From a virus: a stretch of 33,736 bases of DNA. The stretch is from positions 1 through 33,736 of the IMG/VR virus record IMGVR_UViG_3300025889_000479; one strand, 5' to 3'. Made by a program: the position numbers and the translations under genes. The notes under the pieces are model-generated. The model was not told the DNA's origin, did no database searches, and saw nothing but the letters and a program-made list of their open reading frames with translations. Shown here in pieces: positions 1 through 7,330 of this stretch (positions are counted from its first letter, which is position 1; each line of letters starts with the position of its first letter).

Positions 1-520
1 TAGTTCCTGCAGGTATCATCCAACACTGTGCGCCTGCACAAGATCTCCACTGTATCGGCAGAGTGTTCAATGCAGGTTGTGCAGTTGGTACAGATCTAGC
101 CACAATACTGTATACTCCAGGTGCAATGAAATAATTTGTTCCACCACTTGTTGCTACCAATACACGAAAAGCATAGTTTATATCGGCATTGGTTACACCA
201 CCACCATAGATTATCTCGCTAACAAGTGCGTCCCAACTGACACGCAATACCTCGTTGTTTACGCCTAACTCTGTAAGAACAATAGAACCAAGAGTAAACC
301 AAGCAGTAGTATTTACTGTTTGTGGAACTTGTATGGAATTTCCATTAGTAGAATTTATCTTGGCAACGGCACTGCTATCAAAGTGTGATCGCAATGCCCA
401 ATCGTTTCCAGTATTGTATTCTTGTACATTCAAAGATCCTAGTTCTGTGTATGGCTGATTGAGTTGTGTAGCCGTTGGAACATCGCTAGGTTCGAAAGTT
501 GTCTGATTTATCTTTCCCAT
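1..520 (-). CDS. beta-rich virion surface protein, left allele (3'-truncated by window)
   Basis: The gene starts at the ATG complementary to 518-520, behind an AAGGTGAT ribosome-binding site, and runs off the left edge. It is an allele of the complete gene at 33017-33634. The frame stays open, and the roughly 21 base differences give about 11 amino-acid changes, mostly conservative (F/Y, I/V, A/T, G/A, L/F, N/Y). A short block near residues 50-53 differs at three consecutive positions. Retention of the frame argues that both alleles are functional. No named domain is recognised. The position next to the tail nozzle and two other small beta-rich proteins suggests a virion surface or tail appendage component. 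The function is inferred only from context. Confidence 0.75.
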   Translation of the reverse strand, partial: MGKINQTTFEPSDVPTATQLNQPYTELGSLNVQEYNTGNDWALRSHFDSSAVAKINSTNGNSIQVPQTVNTTAWFTLGSIVLTELGVNNEVLRVSWDALVSEIIYGGGVTNADINYAFRVLVATSGGTNYFIAPGVYSIVARSVPTAQPALNTLPIQWRSCAGAQCWMIPAGT

Positions 521-622
521 ATATCACCTTATCTGAAAGTATTTCTCGCCATTATCTGCACACCAAAGATCTCTAGTGCAGTAGTAGGATCGCCAGTGTA
601 TATACCAATAGGTCTGTTATCT
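1..622. repeat. left copy of 622-bp terminal redundancy
   Basis: This segment matches 33115-33736 base for base with no indels and about 21 substitutions. All differences fall between about 128 and 503; the first 127 and last 119 bases are identical. It covers most of one virion gene and the 3' end of the gene upstream of it. The simplest reading is that the contig closes on itself as a 33,114-bp circle or permuted genome and that the overlap joins two strain variants. A true tandem duplication or physical terminal repeat cannot be excluded from sequence alone. Confidence 0.9.
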
Positions 623-1257
623 GTCCAAGTCATCCAACGCACATCAATGCGAATGGTTTGCGATCCAATAGGAACAGAGAATGGAATTACAACATTGGAT
701 AGTTGTGGATACACATTGCCTGATTCGGCAATGAGTACATCGTTTACAAATACACCCCATCTAGTCCACCAATCTTTTCCAACTTCTGCATATATGTTTA
801 CAGGTGGTGCTGCTGCTTCAAGAACTACATTTGTGCCGTGTCTGAAATCTACACACACTTGCCCACTCAACATCCCCTCTTCCATCAGGTCTTCCACAAA
901 CATTGCATTGAAATTTGAAAAGGTAAGTACATCATTCCATCCCTTGTTCCAATCACCTGTGATGAGATCAAAAGTGTATAGTGGATCACAAATATCAACA
1001 CCGTGTTCTAGAGAAGTGCGACTTACTTGGTAATAGGTTTGGGTGCTACCTTTCCATTTCCATTTGTTATAGTTCGGAGTGCTACTGTCAACATATTGTG
1101 GAATTGCAAATTTGATTGGCTCTAGAGTTTGCACAGGTAGATTTGTGCTATCCAGTTTTCCATTCACTTCACCAACATATTGTGCAACATTTGTATTCAG
1201 TGTTTCAGGTATTACAATTGTATTTTGTATTTGTAATTGACTAGGAAATGACTTCAT
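529..1257 (-). CDS. beta-rich virion protein (possible tail/surface appendage)
   Basis: This is a 242-residue protein with no signal peptide or membrane segment. It is rich in alternating hydrophobic/polar stretches, Trp, Asn and Thr, which is typical of beta-sandwich virion proteins. The N-terminal part carries a T/N-rich stretch (NTNVAQYVGEVN) that loosely resembles the start of the next gene. Its ATG overlaps the stop of the tail hub gene in a TAATG, so translation is probably coupled. Its stop lies 8 nt before the next start. I do not recognise a family. A minor tail or surface protein is inferred from its place directly after the nozzle gene. Its first-encoded part is outside the right-hand copy, where only the 3' 94 bp recur. 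Confidence 0.7.
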   Translation of the reverse strand: MKSFPSQLQIQNTIVIPETLNTNVAQYVGEVNGKLDSTNLPVQTLEPIKFAIPQYVDSSTPNYNKWKWKGSTQTYYQVSRTSLEHGVDICDPLYTFDLITGDWNKGWNDVLTFSNFNAMFVEDLMEEGMLSGQVCVDFRHGTNVVLEAAAPPVNIYAEVGKDWWTRWGVFVNDVLIAESGNVYPQLSNVVIPFSVPIGSQTIRIDVRWMTWTDNRPIGIYTGDPTTALEIFGVQIMARNTFR

Positions 1258-3485
1258 TATCTACTTTGCCCCTTTACCATATTTATATTTTGATTCAACA
1301 ATGGCGTTGCTTCGTTCTGTACATTCAAGCGATATCCGATGAGTTGGAATGGAACTACATCCTTGCCTATCAGATAGAATCGAAACTGATTGCACAATTC
1401 TGTATTGACATCGTATCTCAATCGGATCTTGCGAACATCTTGTACTTGTGTACTATTTACTCTAAACGGTGCTTTGGTTATAGTACTGTATGACGGACCG
1501 ACAGTAACAGGCGGTTCGTTGCTTGTGTACAATACTTTTGTTTCGGTCATTTTCTGTCCTGTGACTTTGTTCTCTACTAGAGAATAGTCGATGGCATAAT
1601 ACAATTCTAGTTCTGTATCGCCATAGCATATCAAGTCCAGTTCTACACTATATATCCTAGTTGTGCCTAGATCAAACTGCAACCAACTTGATTCCCAATA
1701 ACTCCCCTCTCTCGCATTCTCTGTGGTGGTAAAGGTTATCTTGTTATCGCCTATTGCAGATACTGTACCTGTTTGGCTATGGTAGGTACTTGCACACCAT
1801 ATATGCAACGGACCCATAAACAAAGAACTCGATCCACCTGTGAGAAAAGAGAAACCCACTGCACCAAAGCAGAAGCGTCCTGTCAGATCTGTTCCCATAG
1901 CAGTAAAGGTAAACTTGGCATTGAATTCTTTGTCAGGTGCTTGACGGAAAGAGAACCAATAGTTTGGAGTGTTGGTATGCAACACAATACCACGATTGGG
2001 ATAGTCACTAGAACCTGTGGGGAAATGCAACCAATACTCTTTCTCTACTGTAGAGTAACTTGCAATGCACTTGCGAAGTGCAGACGCATTCAGTGTTTTC
2101 CACGCCTTGTTTACTTGATTGGAAATTTTATCTATAGATACTTGCGATCCACCATCAAGACCACCATTCACTGCCCAAATCCCATCTGTGTTTGCAAACA
2201 ACAAACCTAGTTTGGGTACAAGTACAATGGAGTTTGTAGCAGTTGTACCCACATTGGATGATAGCGTTCCTAGAGTATACACACCATTGTTGTTACGGAT
2301 AATATTTACTGCATATTCCCTGAAGATAATCAGGTTGTTGTAGTATGCACGAATCTCTGTTATATCGCCACCAATGGTATTACCTAGATCAAAGTAAGAT
2401 ATGGCAGAGAATTGTTCAGGAATACCTTGCTCACTGTATATTATCTTTTGTCCTTTGCCTAGCCATATTCTACCATCCCAAGAATCTGCATACTTGTAGT
2501 CTGTTGCGATGACACTACTAGCAGTTACACTTGGTGCTTCATTCACCAAGTAAGTATCGCTATATACATCTATATAGAAATTGCTAGCATTCTCTTTTAT
2601 TTCTTTCAGGAAATAAAATTGTTGCGACAAAGAGTTGGTGTAGTTATCGCTACGGACATTCTTTGTCCTATAGATTACTCGACTAGAACAGGACTCGTTG
2701 CACACAGGCAAGTTCAGTGTAATACCAAACTTTCTCTTTGGTGATCCTGCACCATTCACTTCCCATCCAATGCGTTCTACATTAGAGAACGGTGACAAAG
2801 CACCGTCTTCAGTTATGTATGCCATCTTATAAAAGTAGTTGTTGGGTACTTCGTCTGTATCGCCAAGACCAATAATAGAATTCTTGGTAAAGGTTGGTGC
2901 GCCTGTGCCTACTGTAAGTTCGTTCCCTTGTATATAATTAGGATCTATACTGATTGCGTTTATGCTAGGTGTGGGAATGGTAAAGGAAAAGTCACGCCAA
3001 TCACCCTGACCACCAAACCAAATAGGTTTGTCTACACCATTGATTATCAGCAACTTGTTGCCGTATGGTACATACCTAGTTCCGATCTCATCGATCTTTG
3101 GAATATGGCGATTGCTTTGCACAATGAATATATCTTTGTCATAGTACACACCAAGATAACTTGTGCCTTGTCCTTTGTTCCCCATTATATAGTAGAGAGT
3201 GCCATTCTGCTCTATAAAGATATACACTTCGCCACTGTTCTTCTTCTTCCAGAAATAAAAAGAATCTGTCTTGCCCTTGAGCAAAGCAGAATAATCCACA
3301 GGGGAAGTAGGTATGTCTATAGTGGCAGGAAATTTCCAAAAAGGCTGAAACGATCTATCGCCTACCCAACACCCTAGGTCACTGTTGTAACGCAAATTAA
3401 CGGCATTTTCTGCCAGACTTGGTGGGGCAGTAATGTTCTTGTCGACACCACCTGCTATTATGAAATCAGTTTGCTTGGTTTTCAT
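1257..3485 (-). CDS. tail nozzle/hub protein (P22 gp10 / T7 gp12-like role)
   Basis: This is a 742-residue protein starting at an ATG behind AAGGGG. It contains repeated blade-like segments such as YADSWDGRIWLG, EIRAYYNNLIIFREYAVNII and GLLFANTDGIWAVNGG. These resemble the beta-propeller pattern of podoviral packaged-DNA stabilisation/nozzle proteins, with a beta-rich C-terminal part after about residue 560. It is encoded 2 nt after the putative head-tail adaptor and directly before small surface proteins, the usual place for the tail hub in P22- and T7-type virions. It would plug or extend the short tail tube. Family assignment rests on pattern, size and synteny, not on a signature motif. 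Confidence 0.6.
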   Translation of the reverse strand: MKTKQTDFIIAGGVDKNITAPPSLAENAVNLRYNSDLGCWVGDRSFQPFWKFPATIDIPTSPVDYSALLKGKTDSFYFWKKKNSGEVYIFIEQNGTLYYIMGNKGQGTSYLGVYYDKDIFIVQSNRHIPKIDEIGTRYVPYGNKLLIINGVDKPIWFGGQGDWRDFSFTIPTPSINAISIDPNYIQGNELTVGTGAPTFTKNSIIGLGDTDEVPNNYFYKMAYITEDGALSPFSNVERIGWEVNGAGSPKRKFGITLNLPVCNESCSSRVIYRTKNVRSDNYTNSLSQQFYFLKEIKENASNFYIDVYSDTYLVNEAPSVTASSVIATDYKYADSWDGRIWLGKGQKIIYSEQGIPEQFSAISYFDLGNTIGGDITEIRAYYNNLIIFREYAVNIIRNNNGVYTLGTLSSNVGTTATNSIVLVPKLGLLFANTDGIWAVNGGLDGGSQVSIDKISNQVNKAWKTLNASALRKCIASYSTVEKEYWLHFPTGSSDYPNRGIVLHTNTPNYWFSFRQAPDKEFNAKFTFTAMGTDLTGRFCFGAVGFSFLTGGSSSLFMGPLHIWCASTYHSQTGTVSAIGDNKITFTTTENAREGSYWESSWLQFDLGTTRIYSVELDLICYGDTELELYYAIDYSLVENKVTGQKMTETKVLYTSNEPPVTVGPSYSTITKAPFRVNSTQVQDVRKIRLRYDVNTELCNQFRFYLIGKDVVPFQLIGYRLNVQNEATPLLNQNINMVKGQSR
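1570..1584. promoter_or_regulatory. dispersed dyad site, intragenic
   Basis: TTCTCTACTAGAGAA is a perfect 15-bp odd palindrome inside the tail hub gene, read there as S-L-V-E-N. It is one of ten exact copies of the core TCTCTA-N-TAGAGA. Its role as a binding site is inferred from recurrence. Confidence 0.55.
3185..3200. promoter_or_regulatory. dispersed dyad site, variant half (intragenic)
   Basis: TTATATAGTAGAGAGT combines a TATATA half with a TAGAGAGT half across one base. It is a variant of the dyad family inside the tail hub gene. It is weaker than the exact copies. Confidence 0.35.
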
Positions 3486-3487
3486 AC

Positions 3488-4993
3488 TTACCCCTTGTAT
3501 TGTAATTGGGAAGCGTCATACCCACGCCATGTGGATTGGAATGAAAACTGACCCCTTTGCACCTGTTGATCGATCTTGTCTACATATCGCTTGGTTAGAT
3601 TCTGTAGTTCTTTTGTGTACTTCTTCTCGTAGGTTGCCGCCATACTAGCCTGACCAAGTTTCAGATATATATCTTCCAATGCCTTGTATACAATTAGTGG
3701 ATGGAACTCGAATGGAATTTCAGGACTATCTGTACCTAGAAGCATATCCTTTGGTTTACGGTAGTAACGCAATCTGCCCAATCTGATATAATCGTGGATA
3801 ACTGTTATCACACCAAGCACTTGTTGTTGCTCTTGCTCAAAGTCCCATCCATCAACTCTAGGATAAAAGCGTAGTTGCTGATGGTTGCCATCGATCTCGA
3901 TATAACGGAACGATCCATTGTCCATCTGATTCTTGTACTTTATCTCATAAAAGTTATCTAGATCACTTGCAATTACAGGCTCTAGATAGGATGAAGTATT
4001 GCGTGTTACACCACCGTTTACTATCTGTACCCAACAAGGTAAACCTTTGCGATCTCCAGTATCTTTGTTGAAATTCTTATTGAAGAAGATAACTTTGCGA
4101 TACCCCTCCCACTGTGTGGGTTGTTGGTCTTTGGAGTTGTAAGCGTCTGCAAGTATGTATTCGCTATCCCAACCAACAAACGATACACGAATGGCATTGT
4201 GACCCTCGCCTATCAATACTGTCTGTGGCTCTGACAATGCAGACATCATACCGTCTTTCACAAATGCCCAACAAATTTCGTAGTATTTACCTGTAGTATA
4301 ATCGCCACCGATAGCATTTATGGATTCTAGTTTGGTTACTTCAGCACTTGCAACAGGTTGCGTTGGTGCAGGAATATATGCTTCTGCGTATGGCATTGCA
4401 TAATCTACACGCAATGGAGCGTCTTCTTCCTTGCGTGGGAGAAGACCTGTGATCTTGCCATATGGTGGCAGTGTACCTGTAACGGTATTGTATGGATAAT
4501 CCCTGTGTCCAATGTACAACAACTCCAACAAGTCTTGTGGTAGGTCATACCATCTTGCTTTGATCAACCAATCGGTTTCATCGCCAAAGGTTGTGCCTTG
4601 AAATGGTTCTACCAATAACAATGTCTTTGCGTCCAAGACTTTTGAAATTGTATATTCGTTTCCTTGAATCGCTATGGGATTGCCCTCCCATATATCACGG
4701 TATGCAAGCAAGCGATCCATATCTGCCGAGAAAGTAACTCTTCTATCGCCCTCCGTTACACTTGCGTTTACACCACCACCACCTGCAGGAACATTCTCGT
4801 TATCCCTAGTGGGTGTCATATCAGGGTAAAACTTAAAAGAAATCTCTTGTGTTGCAAAGTTCCAACGCTTGTAAGTCCATAGACTATAGTGTGCGTCATT
4901 GATTATCTGTGCCAACTGATTATTGAATTGTGCCAATTCAGGACTGTAGTCTGTTAGGTTTTTTACTTTTTCGATCAAGGCTGATAAGTTCAT
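3488..4993 (-). CDS. head-to-tail adaptor / tail tube protein (putative)
   Basis: This is a 501-residue protein. The N-terminal ~60 residues form a helical stretch with paired helices (LIEKVKNLTDYSPELAQFNNQ, then DAHYSLWTYKRWNF), as in connector/adaptor proteins that dock under the portal. The rest is predominantly beta, with a second helical part near residues 430-470. It starts behind AGGAGGG. A terminator and a dyad site (5008-5024) lie upstream, so it may begin its own transcript. Its position between capsid/decoration genes and the tail hub matches podoviral gp4/gp11-type adaptors. It is longer than T7 gp11 (about 196 aa), so it may fuse adaptor and tube functions. The call is contextual. 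Confidence 0.55.
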   Translation of the reverse strand: MNLSALIEKVKNLTDYSPELAQFNNQLAQIINDAHYSLWTYKRWNFATQEISFKFYPDMTPTRDNENVPAGGGGVNASVTEGDRRVTFSADMDRLLAYRDIWEGNPIAIQGNEYTISKVLDAKTLLLVEPFQGTTFGDETDWLIKARWYDLPQDLLELLYIGHRDYPYNTVTGTLPPYGKITGLLPRKEEDAPLRVDYAMPYAEAYIPAPTQPVASAEVTKLESINAIGGDYTTGKYYEICWAFVKDGMMSALSEPQTVLIGEGHNAIRVSFVGWDSEYILADAYNSKDQQPTQWEGYRKVIFFNKNFNKDTGDRKGLPCWVQIVNGGVTRNTSSYLEPVIASDLDNFYEIKYKNQMDNGSFRYIEIDGNHQQLRFYPRVDGWDFEQEQQQVLGVITVIHDYIRLGRLRYYRKPKDMLLGTDSPEIPFEFHPLIVYKALEDIYLKLGQASMAATYEKKYTKELQNLTKRYVDKIDQQVQRGQFSFQSTWRGYDASQLQYKG

Positions 4994-5007
4994 AGGTATG
5001 CCCTCCT

Positions 5008-5024
5008 ACTATATATTAAAAAGT
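5008..5024 (-). promoter_or_regulatory. dispersed dyad site upstream of adaptor gene
   Basis: Read towards the gene on the minus strand the site is ACTTTTTA-A-TATATAGT. Its edge lies 14 nt before the ATG at 4993, directly 5' of the AGGAGGG ribosome-binding site. It follows the decoration-gene terminator. Very similar sequence stands before the portal gene (11292-11315) and before the rightward RHH gene (14642-14658). It may be an operator or a phage-specific promoter element. Confidence 0.55.
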
Positions 5025-5031
5025 AAAATGC

Positions 5032-5066
5032 AAAAAAAGACAAGTGGAAAAGGGTAACCACTTGTC
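5032..5066 (-). terminator. rho-independent terminator after capsid/decoration genes
   Basis: On the minus strand GACAAGTGG pairs with CCACTTGTC across a 10-nt loop (arms 5039-5047 and 5058-5066), followed by a run of seven T (A-run at 5032-5038). It lies about 40 nt past the stop of the decoration gene. Confidence 0.85.
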
Positions 5067-5105
5067 TTGAAAAAAGATTCTTGGAGTAAACTTTTTTAGT
5101 TTTTT

Positions 5106-5675
5106 TTAGGTTGTGAATGGATTCACATAACATAACTTGATTGTAGTTCCAGCAGCGGCAGGGATGGTTTCAGCCAAGTAACCAACAAGTGGGAATACTG
5201 CAGCACCACCAGCCAAATCAGCAACACCACCTGTATTGGATGCAACCAATGCTTGACCGATGTTGATACCTGCACCTGCTGCGTCTGAACAACGTGCTTG
5301 TGCGAAACCACGAGTACAAACAACGATACGAGATCCAGCGGTCAAAGAACCGTCACGCTCGGCTGATTCAAGCACTACACCAACAACGATAGACGCTTTT
5401 GATGTTACACCTGCACCTGCGCCAGCATTCAAGTCAGCAGGAGCAACAGTAATTGCCGCTTGACTTGCAACATCGGCAGAGCCGTAAGGAGCAACCGCAG
5501 TGATCTTTGTCAAGTCTAAAGCGACCCAATCACCGATTTGTACTGTAGAACCTGCAACAAATGTTTCTAATTGTTGCTTGTTCATTGTAGCGATACCTAC
5601 AGGAACAGAACCGCCTGATGGCAATGCACTGTATGCAGAAGTATCCAAGTATTGAATAAGAGTTTGTGTAGACAT
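5106..5675 (-). CDS. capsid decoration/head protein (putative)
   Basis: This is a 189-residue protein starting at an ATG behind GGAGGT, 12 nt after the major capsid stop. It is very rich in Ala, Gly, Val and Thr, with segments such as VQIGDWVALDL, SKASIVVGVVLES and AGSRIVVCTRG that read as short beta strands. This is like the small trimeric decoration or head-stabilising proteins encoded beside capsid genes. It ends with beta residues and has no membrane or signal segment. It is probably co-transcribed with the capsid gene, and a strong terminator follows. Role inferred from composition and position; no family motif is claimed. Confidence 0.6.
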   Translation of the reverse strand: MSTQTLIQYLDTSAYSALPSGGSVPVGIATMNKQQLETFVAGSTVQIGDWVALDLTKITAVAPYGSADVASQAAITVAPADLNAGAGAGVTSKASIVVGVVLESAERDGSLTAGSRIVVCTRGFAQARCSDAAGAGINIGQALVASNTGGVADLAGGAAVFPLVGYLAETIPAAAGTTIKLCYVNPFTT

Positions 5676-5687
5676 AGTTACCTCCGA

Positions 5688-6725
5688 TTAGTAAGTTGTA
5701 CCGCGAATGAGTACAGAGTTAGAGCCAAGATGGTCAGCGATCAATTGTGCTTTTACATACAATTGAGCAGCACGAGCAGTAGTTCCACTGATATGCTCAA
5801 ATGGGGAAACTGCGAAATCTGCGTCTTTGTGCATAATCATTTTGATTGCGTCAAAGTTCAACATATATCCTGCCAAGTCATAATTTCCAGGAGCCAAACC
5901 ATCCAAACCTGCAGTAGCAACTTGTATGCCATTGAACTCAAGGTCACTTTCAACAACTGCACCACCGAATGCCAATTGCATACGACCTGCGTCTAACATA
6001 GACTCGTTGATATATCTTTCTTGTTGGAAAAGAGAACGGCGATAGTTAGCCATTACTGCTTCTGACAACAATACTAAATCGATAGCACCCATAGGAGCAA
6101 CGTTGCTACAACGGATGGATTCACGTTGCATTGCCACGATACCTGTGGTTCCAAAGTTAGCACCCAAGTCAGCGGCGTTGTTTTGCCAACCTGTTGTTGC
6201 AGCATAAGTTGCTTTACTTACACCACCAACAGTGTTTCCTTGTGTTCCAACATCATCTGCTTCGAAGAAACCTGTAGCGACATTACCATTCAAAGTGTTC
6301 ATTGAAGATAAGATTGCAGAGTTACCGATCAAGATTTGCTTGTTGAGTTCTTTACGCAACATTTGCATTACAGAGCGCATGCGTGCTTCAAGAATCTTTA
6401 CAATTGCTTTCTCGCCAGAGTTTTCAAGTTCTTCTTTTTGTGTGATTACGATTGGAGCAGTAAAGTCACACCACTCATAAACTGCAGGACGCAACACATC
6501 TTGCACTGCAAGAGAGATTGCTTCATAACCTGTAGCCAATTGGGTGATGGTTGAGTGTTCTGCTAAAGACAAAGGTCTTTGGATTTTGATACCGCCGTCT
6601 TCGTATTCGAATCCACCTTTCTTTTTTGCCATATCCAAGAAAGCATTTTTCTTGAATAATTCGTCTACTTCGCTATCTCTGATTGAGTAAAGCGTTGACG
6701 ATAGTAAGTCATTTGATATAGCCAT
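5688..6725 (-). CDS. major capsid protein
   Basis: This is a 345-residue protein starting behind GAGGTAA. The layout fits an HK97-fold capsid protein. An N-terminal arm is followed by a charged segment (residues ~25-50), a P-domain-like spine helix (EKAIVKILEARMRSVMQMLRKEL, ~105-127), and an A-domain-like part with DLVLLSEAVMANYRRSLFQQERYI. It ends with a conserved-looking PFEHISGTTARAAQLYVKAQLIADHLGSN. Gene order scaffold-(amidase)-capsid-decoration supports this. The 172 bp upstream contain a hairpin terminator and a dyad site, so the gene probably has its own promoter, as expected for the most abundant virion protein. Confidence 0.85.
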   Translation of the reverse strand: MAISNDLLSSTLYSIRDSEVDELFKKNAFLDMAKKKGGFEYEDGGIKIQRPLSLAEHSTITQLATGYEAISLAVQDVLRPAVYEWCDFTAPIVITQKEELENSGEKAIVKILEARMRSVMQMLRKELNKQILIGNSAILSSMNTLNGNVATGFFEADDVGTQGNTVGGVSKATYAATTGWQNNAADLGANFGTTGIVAMQRESIRCSNVAPMGAIDLVLLSEAVMANYRRSLFQQERYINESMLDAGRMQLAFGGAVVESDLEFNGIQVATAGLDGLAPGNYDLAGYMLNFDAIKMIMHKDADFAVSPFEHISGTTARAAQLYVKAQLIADHLGSNSVLIRGTTY

Positions 6726-6886
6726 ATTTACCTCGCTATAAAGTTGATAATAAATTTAAGTTGTATAAAGTAGTTTCTTGTAACGAGTTCTCACTAGAGA
6801 ATGTTTTTCGGATATACCCTATACAAAGTGTTCTCTAATAGAGAGGTTTGCTATAGTTCATCCTACTAGTATAAAATTGTAAAATA
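6726..6886 (-). promoter_or_regulatory. capsid gene upstream region with dyad site(s)
   Basis: This 161-bp AT-rich spacer contains an exact dyad, TTCTCTAATAGAGAG (6831-6845). A degenerate copy, TTCTCACTAGAGAA, lies about 40 bp nearer the gene (6789-6802). It is bounded upstream by a terminator hairpin at the end of the amidase gene. A promoter for the capsid gene is expected here, but I cannot point to a convincing -35/-10 pair. The two dyads may be the control elements. Confidence 0.5.
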
Positions 6887-6908
6887 AAAACAGTTATTTA
6901 ACTGTTTT
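6880..6908 (-). terminator. terminator overlapping the amidase stop codon
   Basis: AAAACAGTTA (6887-6896) and TAACTGTTTT (6899-6908) are perfect 10-bp arms separated by TT. The amidase TAA lies within the stem. On the minus strand a T-rich tract (TTTTTATTTT) follows. The two-base spacer means the real RNA loop must open a few pairs. Confidence 0.65.
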
Positions 6909-7323
6909 GTTGTTTCAGTTGTTGTAGCACGCCATATAGGTTTTTGCCTGGACACGCCGTGTTACCGAAGTCCTTGTGACCATATACATTCTGCCAAGAA
7001 AGATTGTATTTGTCTAGTAGAGAATTCACAAACATACGCAACACTTCCACTTGCTTTGCAGTAGGAACTTCACCCTCATAGTTGCCAAACACACAGATCC
7101 CAATGGAGTCTGCATTTTGTTCTAGACAGTGTGCGCCTTGCTTGTTGATATGCCTACCTGTTTCGATCTCGTCCTTGTTGTTAAGCATGTAATGATAGCC
7201 AATGTCATTCCACCCACGCTCTTCCACATGCCATTGCTTTACTAGTTCTTTACTAGTACTTGCTCTGGGAGAAGCAGAATGATGGATTATGATTTTGTTT
7301 ATTGTGCGTTGACCTTTTGCCAT
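6898..7323 (-). CDS. N-acetylmuramoyl-L-alanine amidase (T7 lysozyme/PGRP-type endolysin)
   Basis: This is a 141-residue single-domain amidase that would cleave the amide bond between MurNAc and L-Ala in peptidoglycan. The zinc ligands are visible: His14 in IIIHHSA, His116 in GHKDFG and Cys124 in NTACPG. The His116-Cys124 spacing matches His122-Cys130 of T7 lysozyme. Tyr43/Tyr45 lie in GYHYML. The position of T7 Lys128 is Thr122 here, as in peptidoglycan-recognition proteins. There is no signal peptide, so a holin or other export route is needed. The start follows AGGTGATAT, and the upstream scaffold stop overlaps this site. The gene lies between scaffold and capsid genes, far from the holin candidate at 19438-19653. 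It could also act in virion release or entry. Confidence 0.92.
   Translation of the reverse strand: MAKGQRTINKIIIHHSASPRASTSKELVKQWHVEERGWNDIGYHYMLNNKDEIETGRHINKQGAHCLEQNADSIGICVFGNYEGEVPTAKQVEVLRMFVNSLLDKYNLSWQNVYGHKDFGNTACPGKNLYGVLQQLKQQNS
7010..7024. promoter_or_regulatory. dispersed dyad site, one mismatch (intragenic)
   Basis: TTGTCTAGTAGAGAA in the amidase gene differs by one base from the dyad core and is read there as N-S-L-L-D. Confidence 0.4.
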
Positions 7324-7330
7324 ATATCAC

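Noticed and set aside
1-622. Diversity-generating retroelement as the source of the two alleles
   Set aside because: No reverse transcriptase is encoded, there is no template repeat inside the unit, and substitutions are not restricted to adenines.
1-622. Insertion-sequence or prophage attachment repeats at the ends
   Set aside because: The repeats consist of ordinary gene sequence continuing in the same order, with no integrase or transposase and no target-site duplication.
464-1033. 189-residue plus-strand open frame antisense to the 242-aa virion gene
   Set aside because: It lacks a ribosome-binding site, is antisense to a well-supported gene in the late arm, and its residue composition looks like a reverse translation shadow.
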